Origin: Mycobacterium sp. 050128
GTDB lineage: Bacteria > Actinomycetota > Actinomycetes > Mycobacteriales > Mycobacteriaceae
Reading direction: 5' to 3'
NCBI RefSeq assembly: GCF_036409155.1
Contig: NZ_JAZGLW010000001.1
Coordinates: 2,852,001-2,916,000, forward strand
DNA: 64,000 bases
Shown here piece after piece: positions 8,514-17,421 of this stretch. The position numbers and the translations under genes are program-made. Position 1 is the first letter of the stretch; every line of letters starts with the position of its first letter. A model generated the notes under the pieces. The model searched no databases and was not told the origin of the DNA. It worked only from the letters and a program-made list of their open reading frames with translations.

Positions 8514-9839
8514 CTATCCGGGCGAGCCGACGACGGCGTGTTCCAGCGCGGCCAGCTCGAGGGCCCGCCGGGGTCGCACCAAAAGCCAGTACAAACGCCC
8601 CACGATGCCGCTCGGCAAAAAGGTCGCCCGTTGCGTGTACTTCGTGCCGCCGCCGTCTTGCGGCGTGACCGTCATTTCCAGCCACGCCTTTCCGGGTGAG
8701 CGCCTCCGGGAGAGCAGCAGCAGTTTGGTGCCGGGCTCGCGCTCCGTCACGCACCAACGCTTGCTGCTGTTCGCCGCCGTTTCGGCCGCCTTCCAGACGT
8801 CGTCGGGTCCCGCGGTGGTGTCGGCCACCCGCACGTCGGTGTGGACAATCTCGCCGGCCCAGTCCGGGTCGCTCGGCAGCAACGCGGCCGGCTCCGACCG
8901 CAATGAGGCCCAGGAGACCGCGGGCGGGCCCGGCGTCGGGTGGGCGAGTGCCAATTCGACGGCGCGGCGGTAGCCGATAAGGCCACCGGGCGGGGCCTCG
9001 ATGATGGTGTCGATGTCGGAGTTGCCCATCACCGCGTCGCATTCCAGCGATTCGATCAGCGGGCGCGCCAAACCGGGCGGAATCGGCGTCACGGTCCCAA
9101 TCCACAGGCTGGCAATCGTGGGCGTCAAGAACGGCAGCACGATCAAGTAGCGCCGGTGCAGCCCCGCGACCTCGGCGTAGACGCGCATCATGTCGCCGTA
9201 CTCCAGCACGTCGGGGCCGCCGATATCCCAGGTTCGCGACGATGGCACCCGCGCCGTCGCCGCGGCGACCAGGTAGTAGAGCACATCACGCACCGCGATC
9301 GGCTGAATTCTGTTGTGCACCCATTTCGGCGTGGTCATCACCGGCAACCGGTCGGTGAGGTGCCGGATCATCTCGAACGACGCCGAACCCGACCCGACGA
9401 CCACTCCGGCCTGCAGCACCACCGTCTCAATGCCGGAGTCGATCAGGGCCTCGCCCACCGCCTTGCGCGACTCGAGATGGGGCGAGAGCTTCCGGTTTTC
9501 CGGATGCAACCCGCTCAGATACACCACCCGTCGCACCCCGGTACGTTGAGCGGCCGTCACGACGTTACGGACGGCGCGGTTTTCCTCGGCGGTGAAGTCC
9601 TTCGACGTGCCCATCGAATGCACCAGGTAGTACACGACGTCCATCCCGTCGAACGCCTCGATCAGCGAATCGACGTCGCCGAGGTCGCCGCGGGCCACCT
9701 CGACCCGCTCCCGCCACGGCACGTCCGCCAACTTGCCCGGGTCGCGGGCCAGCGCGCGCACGCCATGGCCCTCGTCGAGCAGACGCGGCACCAGTCGGGC
9801 ACCGATGTAGCCGGTCGCCCCCGTCACCAGACAGCGCAT
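8514..9839 (-). CDS. NAD(P)-binding SDR-like protein with C-terminal DUF2867 domain
   Basis: A 441-residue protein in two parts. Residues 1 to about 300 form an atypical SDR/NmrA fold (MRCLVTGATGYIGARLVPRL, DVVYYLVHSMG, FEMIRHLTDRLP). Residues about 300 to 441 match the DUF2867 type (YRRAVELALAH, then a strand-rich region with TEREPGTKLLLLSRRRSPGKAWLE). It is a paralogue of the 6645-7793 protein and is transcribed toward it, with the CPBP protease between. The ATG at 9839 is the only sensible start. Members of this fusion family are annotated only as oxidoreductase-like; no reaction is assigned. Confidence 0.87.
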   Translation of the reverse strand: MRCLVTGATGYIGARLVPRLLDEGHGVRALARDPGKLADVPWRERVEVARGDLGDVDSLIEAFDGMDVVYYLVHSMGTSKDFTAEENRAVRNVVTAAQRTGVRRVVYLSGLHPENRKLSPHLESRKAVGEALIDSGIETVVLQAGVVVGSGSASFEMIRHLTDRLPVMTTPKWVHNRIQPIAVRDVLYYLVAAATARVPSSRTWDIGGPDVLEYGDMMRVYAEVAGLHRRYLIVLPFLTPTIASLWIGTVTPIPPGLARPLIESLECDAVMGNSDIDTIIEAPPGGLIGYRRAVELALAHPTPGPPAVSWASLRSEPAALLPSDPDWAGEIVHTDVRVADTTAGPDDVWKAAETAANSSKRWCVTEREPGTKLLLLSRRRSPGKAWLEMTVTPQDGGGTKYTQRATFLPSGIVGRLYWLLVRPRRALELAALEHAVVGSPG

Positions 9840-9915
9840 TGTTCCCCTTCCCGCACGTCAGAGTAGTCGGATCTGACGCAAGAGCGGATTGCCGTTTCGG
9901 CGGCCGTTAAGCGTG

Positions 9916-10728
9916 CTAGCGGTCGGTGAAGTTCGGGGTGCGGCGCTGCTGGAATGCCGTTGCACCCTCGCGTAAGTCGTCCGACCGCAGCAAGATCGCC
10001 TGCCCGCGGTACTCACGCTCGAGCGCGGCATCCAGCTCGGTCAGCGTGGCCGCGTTGACCGAATCCTTCGTCTTGGCGTACGCCACCACCGGGCCGCCCA
10101 GCAACGTCGCAATCACCTTGTCCACTTCGGCTTCGAAATCCTCGGCCGGATAGACCGCGCTGACCAGTCCCGCGGCGAACGCCTCGGTGGCCGGCAACCG
10201 CTCGGCCAGCAGTGCCATCCGCATCGCGCGAATCCGGCCGATCGCCGCGGCGACCAACGCCGACGCCCCGCCGTCGGGCATCAGCCCGATCTTGGTGAAC
10301 GCGAGCATGAAAAATGCTTTGTCAGAAGCCAATACGATGTCGCACGCCAGAGCGATGGACACGCCGACGCCCGCGGCGGGCCCCTGCACGACGGCGACCA
10401 CCGGGTGCGGCAGCGCGGTGATGGCCCGGATCAACCGGTTGACTTCCAGGACGATTTCGTCCGGCGGAAGACCGCCGCTGCCGGACATGTCGTCGGCGCT
10501 GATGCCTGCTCCAGAGCAGAAGCCGCGACCCGCCCCGCCCAGCCGAACCACCTTGACCTGCGGGTCGGTCGCCGCGTGTTCCATTGTGTCGGCAAGCCCG
10601 GAGATCACCGGAGTCGTCAGCGAGTTGAGGCTGGCGGGCCGGTCGATGGTCACCGACAGCACGCCGTCGGACAACGTGACGGCAAGGCCTTCGACGGACG
10701 ACTGCTTATCGAGCACGGATTCAGACAT
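9916..10728 (-). CDS. Enoyl-CoA hydratase/isomerase, EchA10/EchA11-like
   Basis: A 270-residue crotonase-fold protein with oxyanion-hole segments FCSGAGISADD and VQGPAAGVGVSIALACD. In place of the hydratase Glu it carries IGLMPDGGAS, with an Asp at the position seen in isomerase-type (PaaG/ECI-like) members, so isomerisation of an unsaturated acyl-CoA is as likely as hydration. M. tuberculosis has two neighbouring genes here in my memory (echA11, echA10); only one is present. It is divergent from mcr with a 114-bp gap, and may share a methyl-branched lipid pathway with it. Confidence 0.87.
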   Translation of the reverse strand: MSESVLDKQSSVEGLAVTLSDGVLSVTIDRPASLNSLTTPVISGLADTMEHAATDPQVKVVRLGGAGRGFCSGAGISADDMSGSGGLPPDEIVLEVNRLIRAITALPHPVVAVVQGPAAGVGVSIALACDIVLASDKAFFMLAFTKIGLMPDGGASALVAAAIGRIRAMRMALLAERLPATEAFAAGLVSAVYPAEDFEAEVDKVIATLLGGPVVAYAKTKDSVNAATLTELDAALEREYRGQAILLRSDDLREGATAFQQRRTPNFTDR

Positions 10729-10842
10729 GGGCTAACGATAACGACCGGGCAGGCGACCGGGGTGCGCGGCCGTCGGGCGCGGCTGCGAAGATGCCAACGA
10801 CCGGGTTGACACGCGTCGGAGCAGACGAAAGGTCGGTGGACC

Positions 10843-11937
10843 ATGGCGGGACCGCTGGGTGGGCCCCTGAACGGACTCAGGGTAGTGGAGCTGGCCGGCA
10901 TCGGGCCGGGCCCCCACGCCGCGATGATTCTGGGAGATCTTGGCGCCGACGTGGTGCGCATCGATCGCCCGTCGTCCGGCCCCGGTGGCGTCGCGAAGGA
11001 CGCCATGATGCGCAACCGTCGGGTGGTGACCGCAGACCTCAAGTCCGACGAGGGGCGCGCAACCGTCCTGCGGCTGATCGCCAAGGCCGACGTCCTGATC
11101 GAGGGTTACCGTCCGGGCGTCACCGAGCGACTCGGCCTGGGACCCGAGGACTGCGCCAAGGTCAACGAGCGGCTGGTCTACGCCCGCATGACCGGCTGGG
11201 GCCAGACCGGCCCGCGCAGCCAGCAGGCCGGTCATGACATCAACTACATCTCGCTGAACGGCATCCTGCACTCGATCGGCCGGGCCAACGAACGGCCGGT
11301 GCCGCCGCTGAACCTGGTCGGCGACTTCGGCGGCGGTTCGATGTTCCTGTTGCTCGGCATCCTGTCCGCGCTCTGGGAGCGGCAGAGCTCCGGCAAGGGA
11401 CAGGTCGTCGACGCCGCGATGGTGGACGGCTCCAGCGTGCTGGTTCAGATGATGTGGCAGATGCGCGCCGCCGGGATGTGGACCGACGCGCGCGGCACCA
11501 ACCTGCTCGACGGCGGCGCGCCCTACTACGACACCTACACCTGCGCCGACGGGCGCTACGTCGCGGTCGGCGCCATCGAGCCGCAGTTCTACGCCGCCAT
11601 GCTGACCGGCCTGGGCCTCGACGGCGCCGACATCCCCGGGCAGAACGACGTCGGGCGCTGGCCCGAATTGCGGGCGATCCTGACCGAAAAGTTCGCCAGC
11701 CAGGACCGCGACCACTGGGCCAAGGTGTTCGCCGACTCCGACGCGTGCGTGACGCCGATCCTGGCGTTCGGCGAGGTGCAGTCCGAGCCGCACATCACCG
11801 AGCGCAGCACCTTCTACGAAGTCGACGGTGGTCTGCAGCCGCTGCCGGCGCCGCGGTTCTCTCGCACCGCTCCGCAGACACCGCGCCCCGCGACGCCGGT
11901 GGCCGACGTCGAGGACGTCCTCAACGCCTGGGTATAG
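10843..11937 (+). CDS. mcr: Alpha-methylacyl-CoA racemase
   Basis: A 364-residue CoA-transferase III family enzyme that interconverts 2R- and 2S-methylacyl-CoA, needed to degrade methyl-branched fatty acids and sterol side chains. The catalytic residues known for the M. tuberculosis enzyme (His126, Asp156, Glu241) appear here with a constant +5 offset as His131 (AGHDINY), Asp161 (VGDFGGGS) and Glu246 (GAIEPQFY). The N-terminus has the family motif [19 protein letters not shown]. The downstream short-chain dehydrogenase follows after 44 bp on the same strand and is probably co-transcribed. Identity is firm. Confidence 0.96.
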   Translation: MAGPLGGPLNGLRVVELAGIGPGPHAAMILGDLGADVVRIDRPSSGPGGVAKDAMMRNRRVVTADLKSDEGRATVLRLIAKADVLIEGYRPGVTERLGLGPEDCAKVNERLVYARMTGWGQTGPRSQQAGHDINYISLNGILHSIGRANERPVPPLNLVGDFGGGSMFLLLGILSALWERQSSGKGQVVDAAMVDGSSVLVQMMWQMRAAGMWTDARGTNLLDGGAPYYDTYTCADGRYVAVGAIEPQFYAAMLTGLGLDGADIPGQNDVGRWPELRAILTEKFASQDRDHWAKVFADSDACVTPILAFGEVQSEPHITERSTFYEVDGGLQPLPAPRFSRTAPQTPRPATPVADVEDVLNAWV

Positions 11938-11981
11938 TCCCCAACCAACAAGTTGGTCGGCAGGATCATGAAAGGACTCGT

Positions 11982-12746
11982 ATGGAGATCAAGGACGCCG
12001 TCGCCGTCGTCACCGGCGGTGCCTCAGGTCTGGGCCTGGCCACCACCAAGCGGCTGCTGGATGCCGGCGGGCAGGTGGTCGTGATCGACCTCAGGGGTGA
12101 GGAGGTCGTGGCCGAACTCGGCGACCGCGCGAAGTTCGTCGCGACCGACGTCACCGATGAGGAGGGCGTGAGCAAGGCGCTCGACGTCGCCGAGTCGCTG
12201 GGCTCGCTGCGTATCAACGTCAACTGTGCGGGCATCGGCAACGCGATCAAGACGCTGGGCAAGGACGGGCCGTTCCCGCTGCAGGCCTTCAAGAAGGTCG
12301 TCGAGGTCAACTTGATCGGCACCTTCAACGTGCTGCGGCTGGCCGCCGAGCGCATCGCCAAGACCGAGCCGGTCGGTCCCGAAACAAGTCCCGAGCGCGG
12401 CGTCATCATCAACACCGCCTCGGTCGCGGCGTTCGATGGCCAGATCGGCCAGGCCGCCTACTCCGCGTCCAAGGGCGGCGTGGTCGGCATGACGCTGCCG
12501 ATCGCCCGCGACCTGTCGCGCGAGCTCATCCGCGTGATGACCATCGCGCCGGGGTTGTTCAAGACCCCGCTGCTGGGTTCGCTGCCCGAGGAGGCGCAGA
12601 AATCACTGGGCAAGCAGGTGCCGCACCCGGCGCGGCTGGGTGACCCGGACGAGTACGGCGCGCTGGCGGTGCACATCGTGGAGAACCCGATGCTCAACGG
12701 TGAGGTCATCCGCCTGGACGGCGCCATCCGGATGGCCCCGCGCTGA
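11982..12746 (+). CDS. Short-chain dehydrogenase (3-hydroxyacyl-CoA dehydrogenase type 2-like)
   Basis: A 254-residue classical SDR with the NAD-binding TGGASGLG motif at residues 11-18, the NCAG motif, an [12 protein letters not shown] catalytic Ser region and the YSASK Tyr/Lys pair. The acidic residue after strand 2 (VIDLRG) points to NAD rather than NADP. Overall pattern resembles mitochondrial HSD10-type enzymes that oxidise branched 3-hydroxyacyl-CoAs, which fits co-transcription with mcr. A canonical intrinsic terminator lies 23 bp downstream, closing the operon. Rv1144 is the recalled counterpart. Confidence 0.92.
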   Translation: MEIKDAVAVVTGGASGLGLATTKRLLDAGGQVVVIDLRGEEVVAELGDRAKFVATDVTDEEGVSKALDVAESLGSLRINVNCAGIGNAIKTLGKDGPFPLQAFKKVVEVNLIGTFNVLRLAAERIAKTEPVGPETSPERGVIINTASVAAFDGQIGQAAYSASKGGVVGMTLPIARDLSRELIRVMTIAPGLFKTPLLGSLPEEAQKSLGKQVPHPARLGDPDEYGALAVHIVENPMLNGEVIRLDGAIRMAPR

Positions 12747-12768
12747 GGCTCGGTTAAGGCGCATACAC

Positions 12769-12796
12769 AAAAACCCCCGCCACGGCGGGGGTTTTT
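12769..12796. terminator. Strong bidirectional intrinsic terminator
   Basis: AAAAACCCCCGC (12769-12780), loop CACG, GCGGGGGTTTTT (12785-12796): a perfect 12-bp stem with a T-tract on either strand. It ends the mcr-SDR transcript on the plus strand and could end a minus-strand transcript from the small frame at 12884-13039. Such canonical hairpins are uncommon in mycobacteria, so this one stands out. Confidence 0.9.
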
Positions 12797-12883
12797 GTTG
12801 GCAACAAGATCAGTGGGATCGACGGAACCAACGAGAGACCGAAGGTTCGGCCATGAGTAGCCGTGCCAGCAAGCTCATGATGG

Positions 12884-13039
12884 TCAGCTCGCGTTGGGCA
12901 GCGGTTGCCAGTCGTCAAACTGCTCGGAGGTCTCGCCTTCCACCAACACGTCGCCGTGGTAGAGAGCCTCGAAGTCAACCTTGATGACGTCCGCGCTTGC
13001 TTCGTCGATCCACATGACACTGAGCCTAAGAGCAACCAT
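12884..13039 (-). CDS. Candidate small protein, unknown function
   Basis: A short minus-strand frame encodes 51 residues from ATG 13039 or 43 from ATG 13015. The shorter form begins MWIDEASADVIKVDFEALYHG and is acidic, with mostly G/C third positions like real mycobacterial genes. It occupies the gap between the terminator at 12769 and the mmpL13 promoter, and its transcript would end at that same hairpin. No strong ribosome site is seen before either ATG, and no family is recognised. It may be a genuine small gene or a chance frame. Confidence 0.4.
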   Translation of the reverse strand: MVALRLSVMWIDEASADVIKVDFEALYHGDVLVEGETSEQFDDWQPLPNAS

Positions 13040-13235
13040 TAAGGAATCTTTGAGTCACGATTCGGAAAATGGTGGCAATTTACTCGCCAGTAGGGTTGTC
13101 GGCGGTCTAGAGCCGGATTTGGCCCGTGAGCGGCTTAATTAGCGCCCATTTTTCTAGCCGGACTCTTACTGTTCGCGGGTTTGAAACCGGTTCGAACCAA
13201 TCGCGCTCGTACCCCGTAGCTCGTTAAGGAGTTGT

Positions 13236-13265
13236 TTGACACCTGTCTCGTACCGCGGCTAGGTT
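13236..13265 (+). promoter_or_regulatory. Candidate SigA-type promoter of mmpL13
   Basis: TTGACA (13236-13241) and TAGGTT (13260-13265) are separated by 18 bp, a good match to housekeeping -35 and -10 elements. Transcription would start about 45 bp before the mmpL13 start codon. The upstream gap from 13040 to 13235 shows no gene. Confidence 0.55.
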
Positions 13266-13317
13266 ACCGCGAATATGGTGTGCGCCCGCGGGACTGCCAC
13301 CGGGGGAGGAAGCATAG

Positions 13318-15651
13318 ATGCTGCCAAGGATCGCTGGGCTGGCCATCGCCGCGCCGCGCCGGATCATCGCGGTCGGAGTGCTGGTGTTCATCGCCGCCGC
13401 GATCTTCGGCCTCCCGGTCGCCAAGAGCCTGGCTCCCGGCGGTTTCCAGGACCCGGACTCGGAGTCCGCACGCGCCATCTCGGTGCTCACCGAGAAGTTC
13501 GGGCAAAGCGGTCAGCAAATGCTGATCCTGGTCACCGCACCCGCGGGCGCCAACAGCGATAAGGCCCGCACGGTGGGCACCGATCTCGTCAACGAGCTGC
13601 AGCGCTCGCCGCTGGTCTACAACGCGACCTCCCCGTGGACGGGCCCGCCGCAGGCCCAATCAGCCTCAGCCGAACTGATCAGCAAGGACGGCAAGTCCGG
13701 GTTGATCGTGGTCAACCTCAAGGGCGGCGAGAACAATGTGCAGAACAACGCCCAAACCCTGTCGGATCAGCTCATACACGATCGTGACGGGGTCACCGTC
13801 CGGGCCGGCGGGGCGGCCATGGAGTACGCCCAGATCAACAAACAGAACCAGGAAGATCTCCTGGTCATGGAGATTATCGCGCTCCCGCTCAGCTTCCTGG
13901 TGCTGATCTGGGTGTTCGGCGGGCTGCTGGCGGCGGCGCTGCCGATGGCGCTGGGCGCGCTGGCCGTCGTCGGCTCGATGACGGTGTTGCGACTTATCAC
14001 CTTCACCACCGAGGTGTCGATCTTCGCGCTGAACCTGAGCACTGCCCTGGGGCTGGCGCTGGCCATCGACTACACGCTGCTGATCGTCAGCCGCTATCGC
14101 GACGAGCTGGCCGAGGGCAGCGACCCGCACCAGGCGCTGGTCCGAACGATGGCCACCTCCGGGCGCACGGTGCTGTTCTCCGCGGTCACCGTGGCCTTGT
14201 CGATGTCGGCGACGGCGCTGTTCCCGATGTACTTCTTGAAATCGTTCGCCTACGCCGGGGTCGCGACAGTCGCGTTCGTCGCGACCGCGTCGATCGTGAT
14301 CACCCCGGCCGCGATCGTGCTGCTGGGCCCGCGGCTGGACTCGCTGGACGCGCGCAAGCTGGTGCGCCGCGTGCTGCGCCGCCCCGAGCCCGTGCACAAG
14401 CCGGTCGAGGAGATGTTCTGGTACCGGTCGAGCAAGTTCGTGATGCGCCGCTGGCTGCCGATCGGGGTGGCCGTCGCCTCGGTGCTGCTGCTACTTGGTC
14501 TGCCGTTCCTCCGGGTGACATGGGGCTTCCCCGACGACCGGGTGCTGCCGCGATCCGCGTCGGCGCATCAGGTCGGTGACCAGCTGCGCACCAACTTCGC
14601 GCACGATTCCGCGACGTCGGTGCCCATCGTCATTCCCGACGCGCGCGGGGTTAGCCCGGCGGATCTCGACGCTTACGCCGCGGGGCTGTCGCGGGTGCCC
14701 GGGGTCTCCGGGGTAGCGGCGCCAAGTGGAACGTTCGTCGGCGGAAACCAGGTGGGGCCGCCCGCGGGGGCCACCGGGCTGTCCGACGGCAGTGCGTTGT
14801 TGACGGTCAGCAGCACGGAGCCACTGTTCTCGCCGGCCTCCGACGCCCAGCTCAAGCGGTTGCACCAGGTGCCCGGGCCCGCCGGACGTTCCGTCGAGAT
14901 GGCCGGCGTCGCGCAGGTCAACCGCGACAGCGTCGACGCGGTGACGGACCGGCTTCCGTTGGTGCTGGGCGTGATGGCCGTGATCACCTTTATCTTGCTG
15001 TTCCTGCTGACCGGCAGCGTGCTGTTGCCGCTGAAGGCGCTGATGTGCAACGTGCTGTCGCTGACCGCGGCGTTCGGCGCGCTGGTGTGGATTTTCCAGG
15101 AGGGCCATCTCGGCGCGCTGGGAACGACGCCGAGCGGCACGCTGGTGGCGAACATGCCGGTGCTGTTGTTCTGCATCGCGTTCGGCTTGTCGATGGACTA
15201 CGAGGTGTTCCTGATCTCGCGGATCCGCGAGTACTGGCTGCAGTACCGGCCGATGGCGTCGACGGCCAAAGAGGCGCACGCCGCCAACGACGAGGCGGTG
15301 GCGCACGGCGTCGCGCGCACCGGCCGGGTGATCACCGCCGCCGCGCTGGTGATGTCGATGTCGTTCGCCGCGTTGATCGCCGCGCACGTGTCGTTCATGC
15401 GGATGTTCGGTCTGGGCCTGACCCTGGCCGTGTTCGTCGACGCGACGCTGGTGCGGATGGTCCTGGTTCCGGCGTTCATGCACGTGATGGGCCGCTGGAA
15501 CTGGTGGGCGCCCAAGCCGTTGATGTGGCTGCACCAGCGGTTCGGCATCAGCGAGGGACCGGCCGAACCGGCCGCGCCGATCGAGCCGATCGCGATCTCG
15601 GTGGAGCACAACGGCTACCCGGTCGCCGAGCCGGTGACTAAAATCGGTTGA
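13318..15651 (+). CDS. mmpL13: MmpL13-type RND lipid transporter, uninterrupted
   Basis: A 777-residue inner-membrane RND-superfamily transporter. It has the MmpL pattern: first helix near residues 15-35, a periplasmic domain, a helix bundle containing the proton-relay segment ALAIDYTLLIVSRYRDE, a second periplasmic domain, and a second bundle with GLSMDYEVFLISRIREYW. The ATG at 13318 follows GGGGGAGGAAGC. Size is at the short end of MmpL proteins and no large C-terminal cytosolic domain is present. M. tuberculosis carries this gene as two pieces, mmpL13a and mmpL13b; here it is a single frame. Cargo is unknown. Confidence 0.93.
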   Translation: MLPRIAGLAIAAPRRIIAVGVLVFIAAAIFGLPVAKSLAPGGFQDPDSESARAISVLTEKFGQSGQQMLILVTAPAGANSDKARTVGTDLVNELQRSPLVYNATSPWTGPPQAQSASAELISKDGKSGLIVVNLKGGENNVQNNAQTLSDQLIHDRDGVTVRAGGAAMEYAQINKQNQEDLLVMEIIALPLSFLVLIWVFGGLLAAALPMALGALAVVGSMTVLRLITFTTEVSIFALNLSTALGLALAIDYTLLIVSRYRDELAEGSDPHQALVRTMATSGRTVLFSAVTVALSMSATALFPMYFLKSFAYAGVATVAFVATASIVITPAAIVLLGPRLDSLDARKLVRRVLRRPEPVHKPVEEMFWYRSSKFVMRRWLPIGVAVASVLLLLGLPFLRVTWGFPDDRVLPRSASAHQVGDQLRTNFAHDSATSVPIVIPDARGVSPADLDAYAAGLSRVPGVSGVAAPSGTFVGGNQVGPPAGATGLSDGSALLTVSSTEPLFSPASDAQLKRLHQVPGPAGRSVEMAGVAQVNRDSVDAVTDRLPLVLGVMAVITFILLFLLTGSVLLPLKALMCNVLSLTAAFGALVWIFQEGHLGALGTTPSGTLVANMPVLLFCIAFGLSMDYEVFLISRIREYWLQYRPMASTAKEAHAANDEAVAHGVARTGRVITAAALVMSMSFAALIAAHVSFMRMFGLGLTLAVFVDATLVRMVLVPAFMHVMGRWNWWAPKPLMWLHQRFGISEGPAEPAAPIEPIAISVEHNGYPVAEPVTKIG

Positions 15652-15758
15652 GCTTGGCTGATGCCGGGGGGCAGCGCCGATAGCCAAGCCGGGGACCGCC
15701 AATTACCCGCGCCGGTTGGCTTTATGCTGAGGCCCGTTCCGAATCGAATAGGTGGGGG

Positions 15759-16403
15759 ATGACTACAACAGCGCCAGCAACATTCGAGAACCCGTTCTTC
15801 GCGCGGGTGTGGCCGGTCGCCGCCGCTCACGAGACGGCGGCGGTCCGCGCTCTGCGCCGGGAGAACCTGGCGGGCTTGTCGGGCCGGGTGCTCGAAGTCG
15901 GTGCGGGTATCGGAACGAACTTCCCGAACTACCCCGCGTCCGTCGCGCAGGTGGTCGCGATGGAACCCGAGCCGCGCCTGTTGGCCCGGGCGCGGGTGGC
16001 CGCCGCGGCCGCGTCCGTTCCGGTGGTTTTGACCAACGAGACCGTGGAGGAGTTCCGCGGCGGAGCGCCGTTCGACGCGGTGGTGTGCTCGCTGGTGCTG
16101 TGCTCGGTGCGCGATCCCGCGATGGTGCTGCGGCGGCTGTACGAATTACTGCGGCCGGGCGGGGAGTTGCGCTATCTCGAGCACGTGGCCAGCTCCGGTA
16201 TCCGCGGTCGGCTGCAGCGGTTCGCCGACCGGACGGTGTGGCCGCGGTTCCTGGGTAACTGCCACACCCATCGCGATACCGAGCGCGCGATCGTCGAGGC
16301 CGGGTTCGAGGTGGACAGCTCCCGGCGGGAGTGGACGCTGCCCGCCTGGTCGCCGATGCCGGTATCGGAGCTGTTGCTGGGACGCGCGCGACGGCCCTCT
16401 TAG
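15759..16403 (+). CDS. SAM-dependent class I methyltransferase
   Basis: A 214-residue Rossmann methyltransferase. SAM-binding motif I is VLEVGAGIGTNFPNY (residues about 43-57), followed by an acidic turn in VAMEPEPRLL and motif LRPGGELRYLEHV. The pattern matches PhcB/UbiE-like lipid or small-molecule methyltransferases. It follows mmpL13 after about 107 bp on the same strand, so it may act on a lipid exported by that transporter; this is inference. Rv1147 is the recalled counterpart. Acceptor substrate unknown. Confidence 0.88.
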   Translation: MTTTAPATFENPFFARVWPVAAAHETAAVRALRRENLAGLSGRVLEVGAGIGTNFPNYPASVAQVVAMEPEPRLLARARVAAAAASVPVVLTNETVEEFRGGAPFDAVVCSLVLCSVRDPAMVLRRLYELLRPGGELRYLEHVASSGIRGRLQRFADRTVWPRFLGNCHTHRDTERAIVEAGFEVDSSRREWTLPAWSPMPVSELLLGRARRPS

Positions 16404-16410
16404 TTACGCC

Positions 16411-16469
16411 GAGACTGCGTTCAGGGCGTGCGATTTCGAGCGGATCGCGATCTGTGCGCAGACTCGACG
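16411..16469. repeat. 59-bp palindromic repeat, copy A (3' end of DUF559 gene)
   Basis: This element begins GAGACTGCGTTCAG and ends GCGCAGACTCGACG, so its ends are imperfect inverted repeats. It aligns without gaps to copy B at 17359-17417 with 42 of 59 identical bases, including the 16-mer CGCGATCTGTGCGCAG. It contains the stop codon and last 15 or so codons of the DUF559 gene. Confidence 0.7.
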
Positions 16470-17320
16470 CCTTCGCGAAACGCCAACGCGTCCCGGACTC
16501 GCCCGATGATGTCGGTAGGACGATCCGATGCGGTCACCCGGATGACGATCCAGCCGAGCCGCTCCAATGCCTCACTGCGACGAATGTCTTTCGTGTACTG
16601 CCAGCGGTCGAGCCGATGCTGCTCGCCGTCGTACTCGACGGCGACCATGACCTCCTCCCATCCCATGTCGAGGTAGTACACCTGCGTTCCACTTTTTGCG
16701 GCCACCAGCACGGGGATCTGGGTCGCGGGTCGCGGCAAGCCCGCCCGGATGAGTAGGAGCCGCAGCCACGTCTCTTTCGGCGACTGCGAACCGGGATCGA
16801 CTAGTTCGAGCACTGGTTGCAGCCGCCTCAGGTCGCGTGCGCCACGATGCTGGTCGGCAATTTGGAGGACCTCGTTTACCTGGGTGCCCGTCGCTCGCAT
16901 GAGGGCGTCCAAATATGCAATCGACATACCCGTCGCCGTGCGGCGACCAATGTCGAAGGCGGTGCGCTCCGGCGTCGTCACCGGAATACCCGCGACGACC
17001 CTGACCTCCTCTTCACGAAGCCGCATGTCGTAGGTCCGCACGCCGCGTGGCGGCCGCGCGTTCGACCAAATCAATTCGATGGGTAGGTGTTCGTCCACCC
17101 ATTTACAGCCATGCCATGCGGCCGCGGTCAGCCCTCCAAGCACCCCCCGCCGATGCGACCACAGCCAGGCCGCCACCGCTCTGTCACGCAGCGTCAGTTG
17201 TTGATCGCGTCGCACATACACGTCGGGAAACACCGCGCGGAATCGGGAGCGCAGCTGATGCTTTCGCAGCGTTCCGGCTTTGACCGCCTCGCTGCCAACA
17301 AACGGTGCAACCCTCGTCAT
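16421..17320 (-). CDS. DUF559 (Vsr-like nuclease fold) protein with AbiEi-like N-terminus
   Basis: A 299-residue protein from ATG 17320 (GTG 17341 is an alternative). The N-terminal part carries a helix-turn-helix-like segment and a TAAAWHGCKW region reminiscent of AbiEi-type antitoxin-like proteins. The C-terminal 110 residues form a DUF559/very-short-patch-repair-like endonuclease fold: a Glu in the helix before VYYLDMGWEEVMVAVEYDGEQHRLD, with the conserved Asp-Glu-Gln-His cluster, and a final LGWIVIRVT strand. Function in mycobacteria is unknown. It lies between two similar 59-bp palindromes, at a place where M. tuberculosis carries a 13E12 gene and transposase remnants, so it looks like inserted cargo. 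Confidence 0.78.
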   Translation of the reverse strand: MTRVAPFVGSEAVKAGTLRKHQLRSRFRAVFPDVYVRRDQQLTLRDRAVAAWLWSHRRGVLGGLTAAAWHGCKWVDEHLPIELIWSNARPPRGVRTYDMRLREEEVRVVAGIPVTTPERTAFDIGRRTATGMSIAYLDALMRATGTQVNEVLQIADQHRGARDLRRLQPVLELVDPGSQSPKETWLRLLLIRAGLPRPATQIPVLVAAKSGTQVYYLDMGWEEVMVAVEYDGEQHRLDRWQYTKDIRRSEALERLGWIVIRVTASDRPTDIIGRVRDALAFREGVESAHRSRSARNRTP

Positions 17321-17358
17321 GAGCGCAGGCTCGTGGATCACTCGGACAGAGACACATC

Positions 17359-17417
17359 GAGACTGCGCTCAGCGCGCAATTGTGTGGAGGAAGCGCGATC
17401 TGTGCGCAGTCTCGGCG
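17359..17417. repeat. 59-bp palindromic repeat, copy B (5' side of DUF559 gene)
   Basis: The perfect 10-bp ends GAGACTGCGC (17359-17368) and GCGCAGTCTC (17404-17413) make this a clear dyad. It is 42/59 identical, without gaps, to copy A. It lies just upstream of the DUF559 start and ends five bases before the stop codon of the sirtuin gene, so it could serve as a boundary, operator or terminator. Confidence 0.75.
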
Positions 17418-17421
17418 AGAT

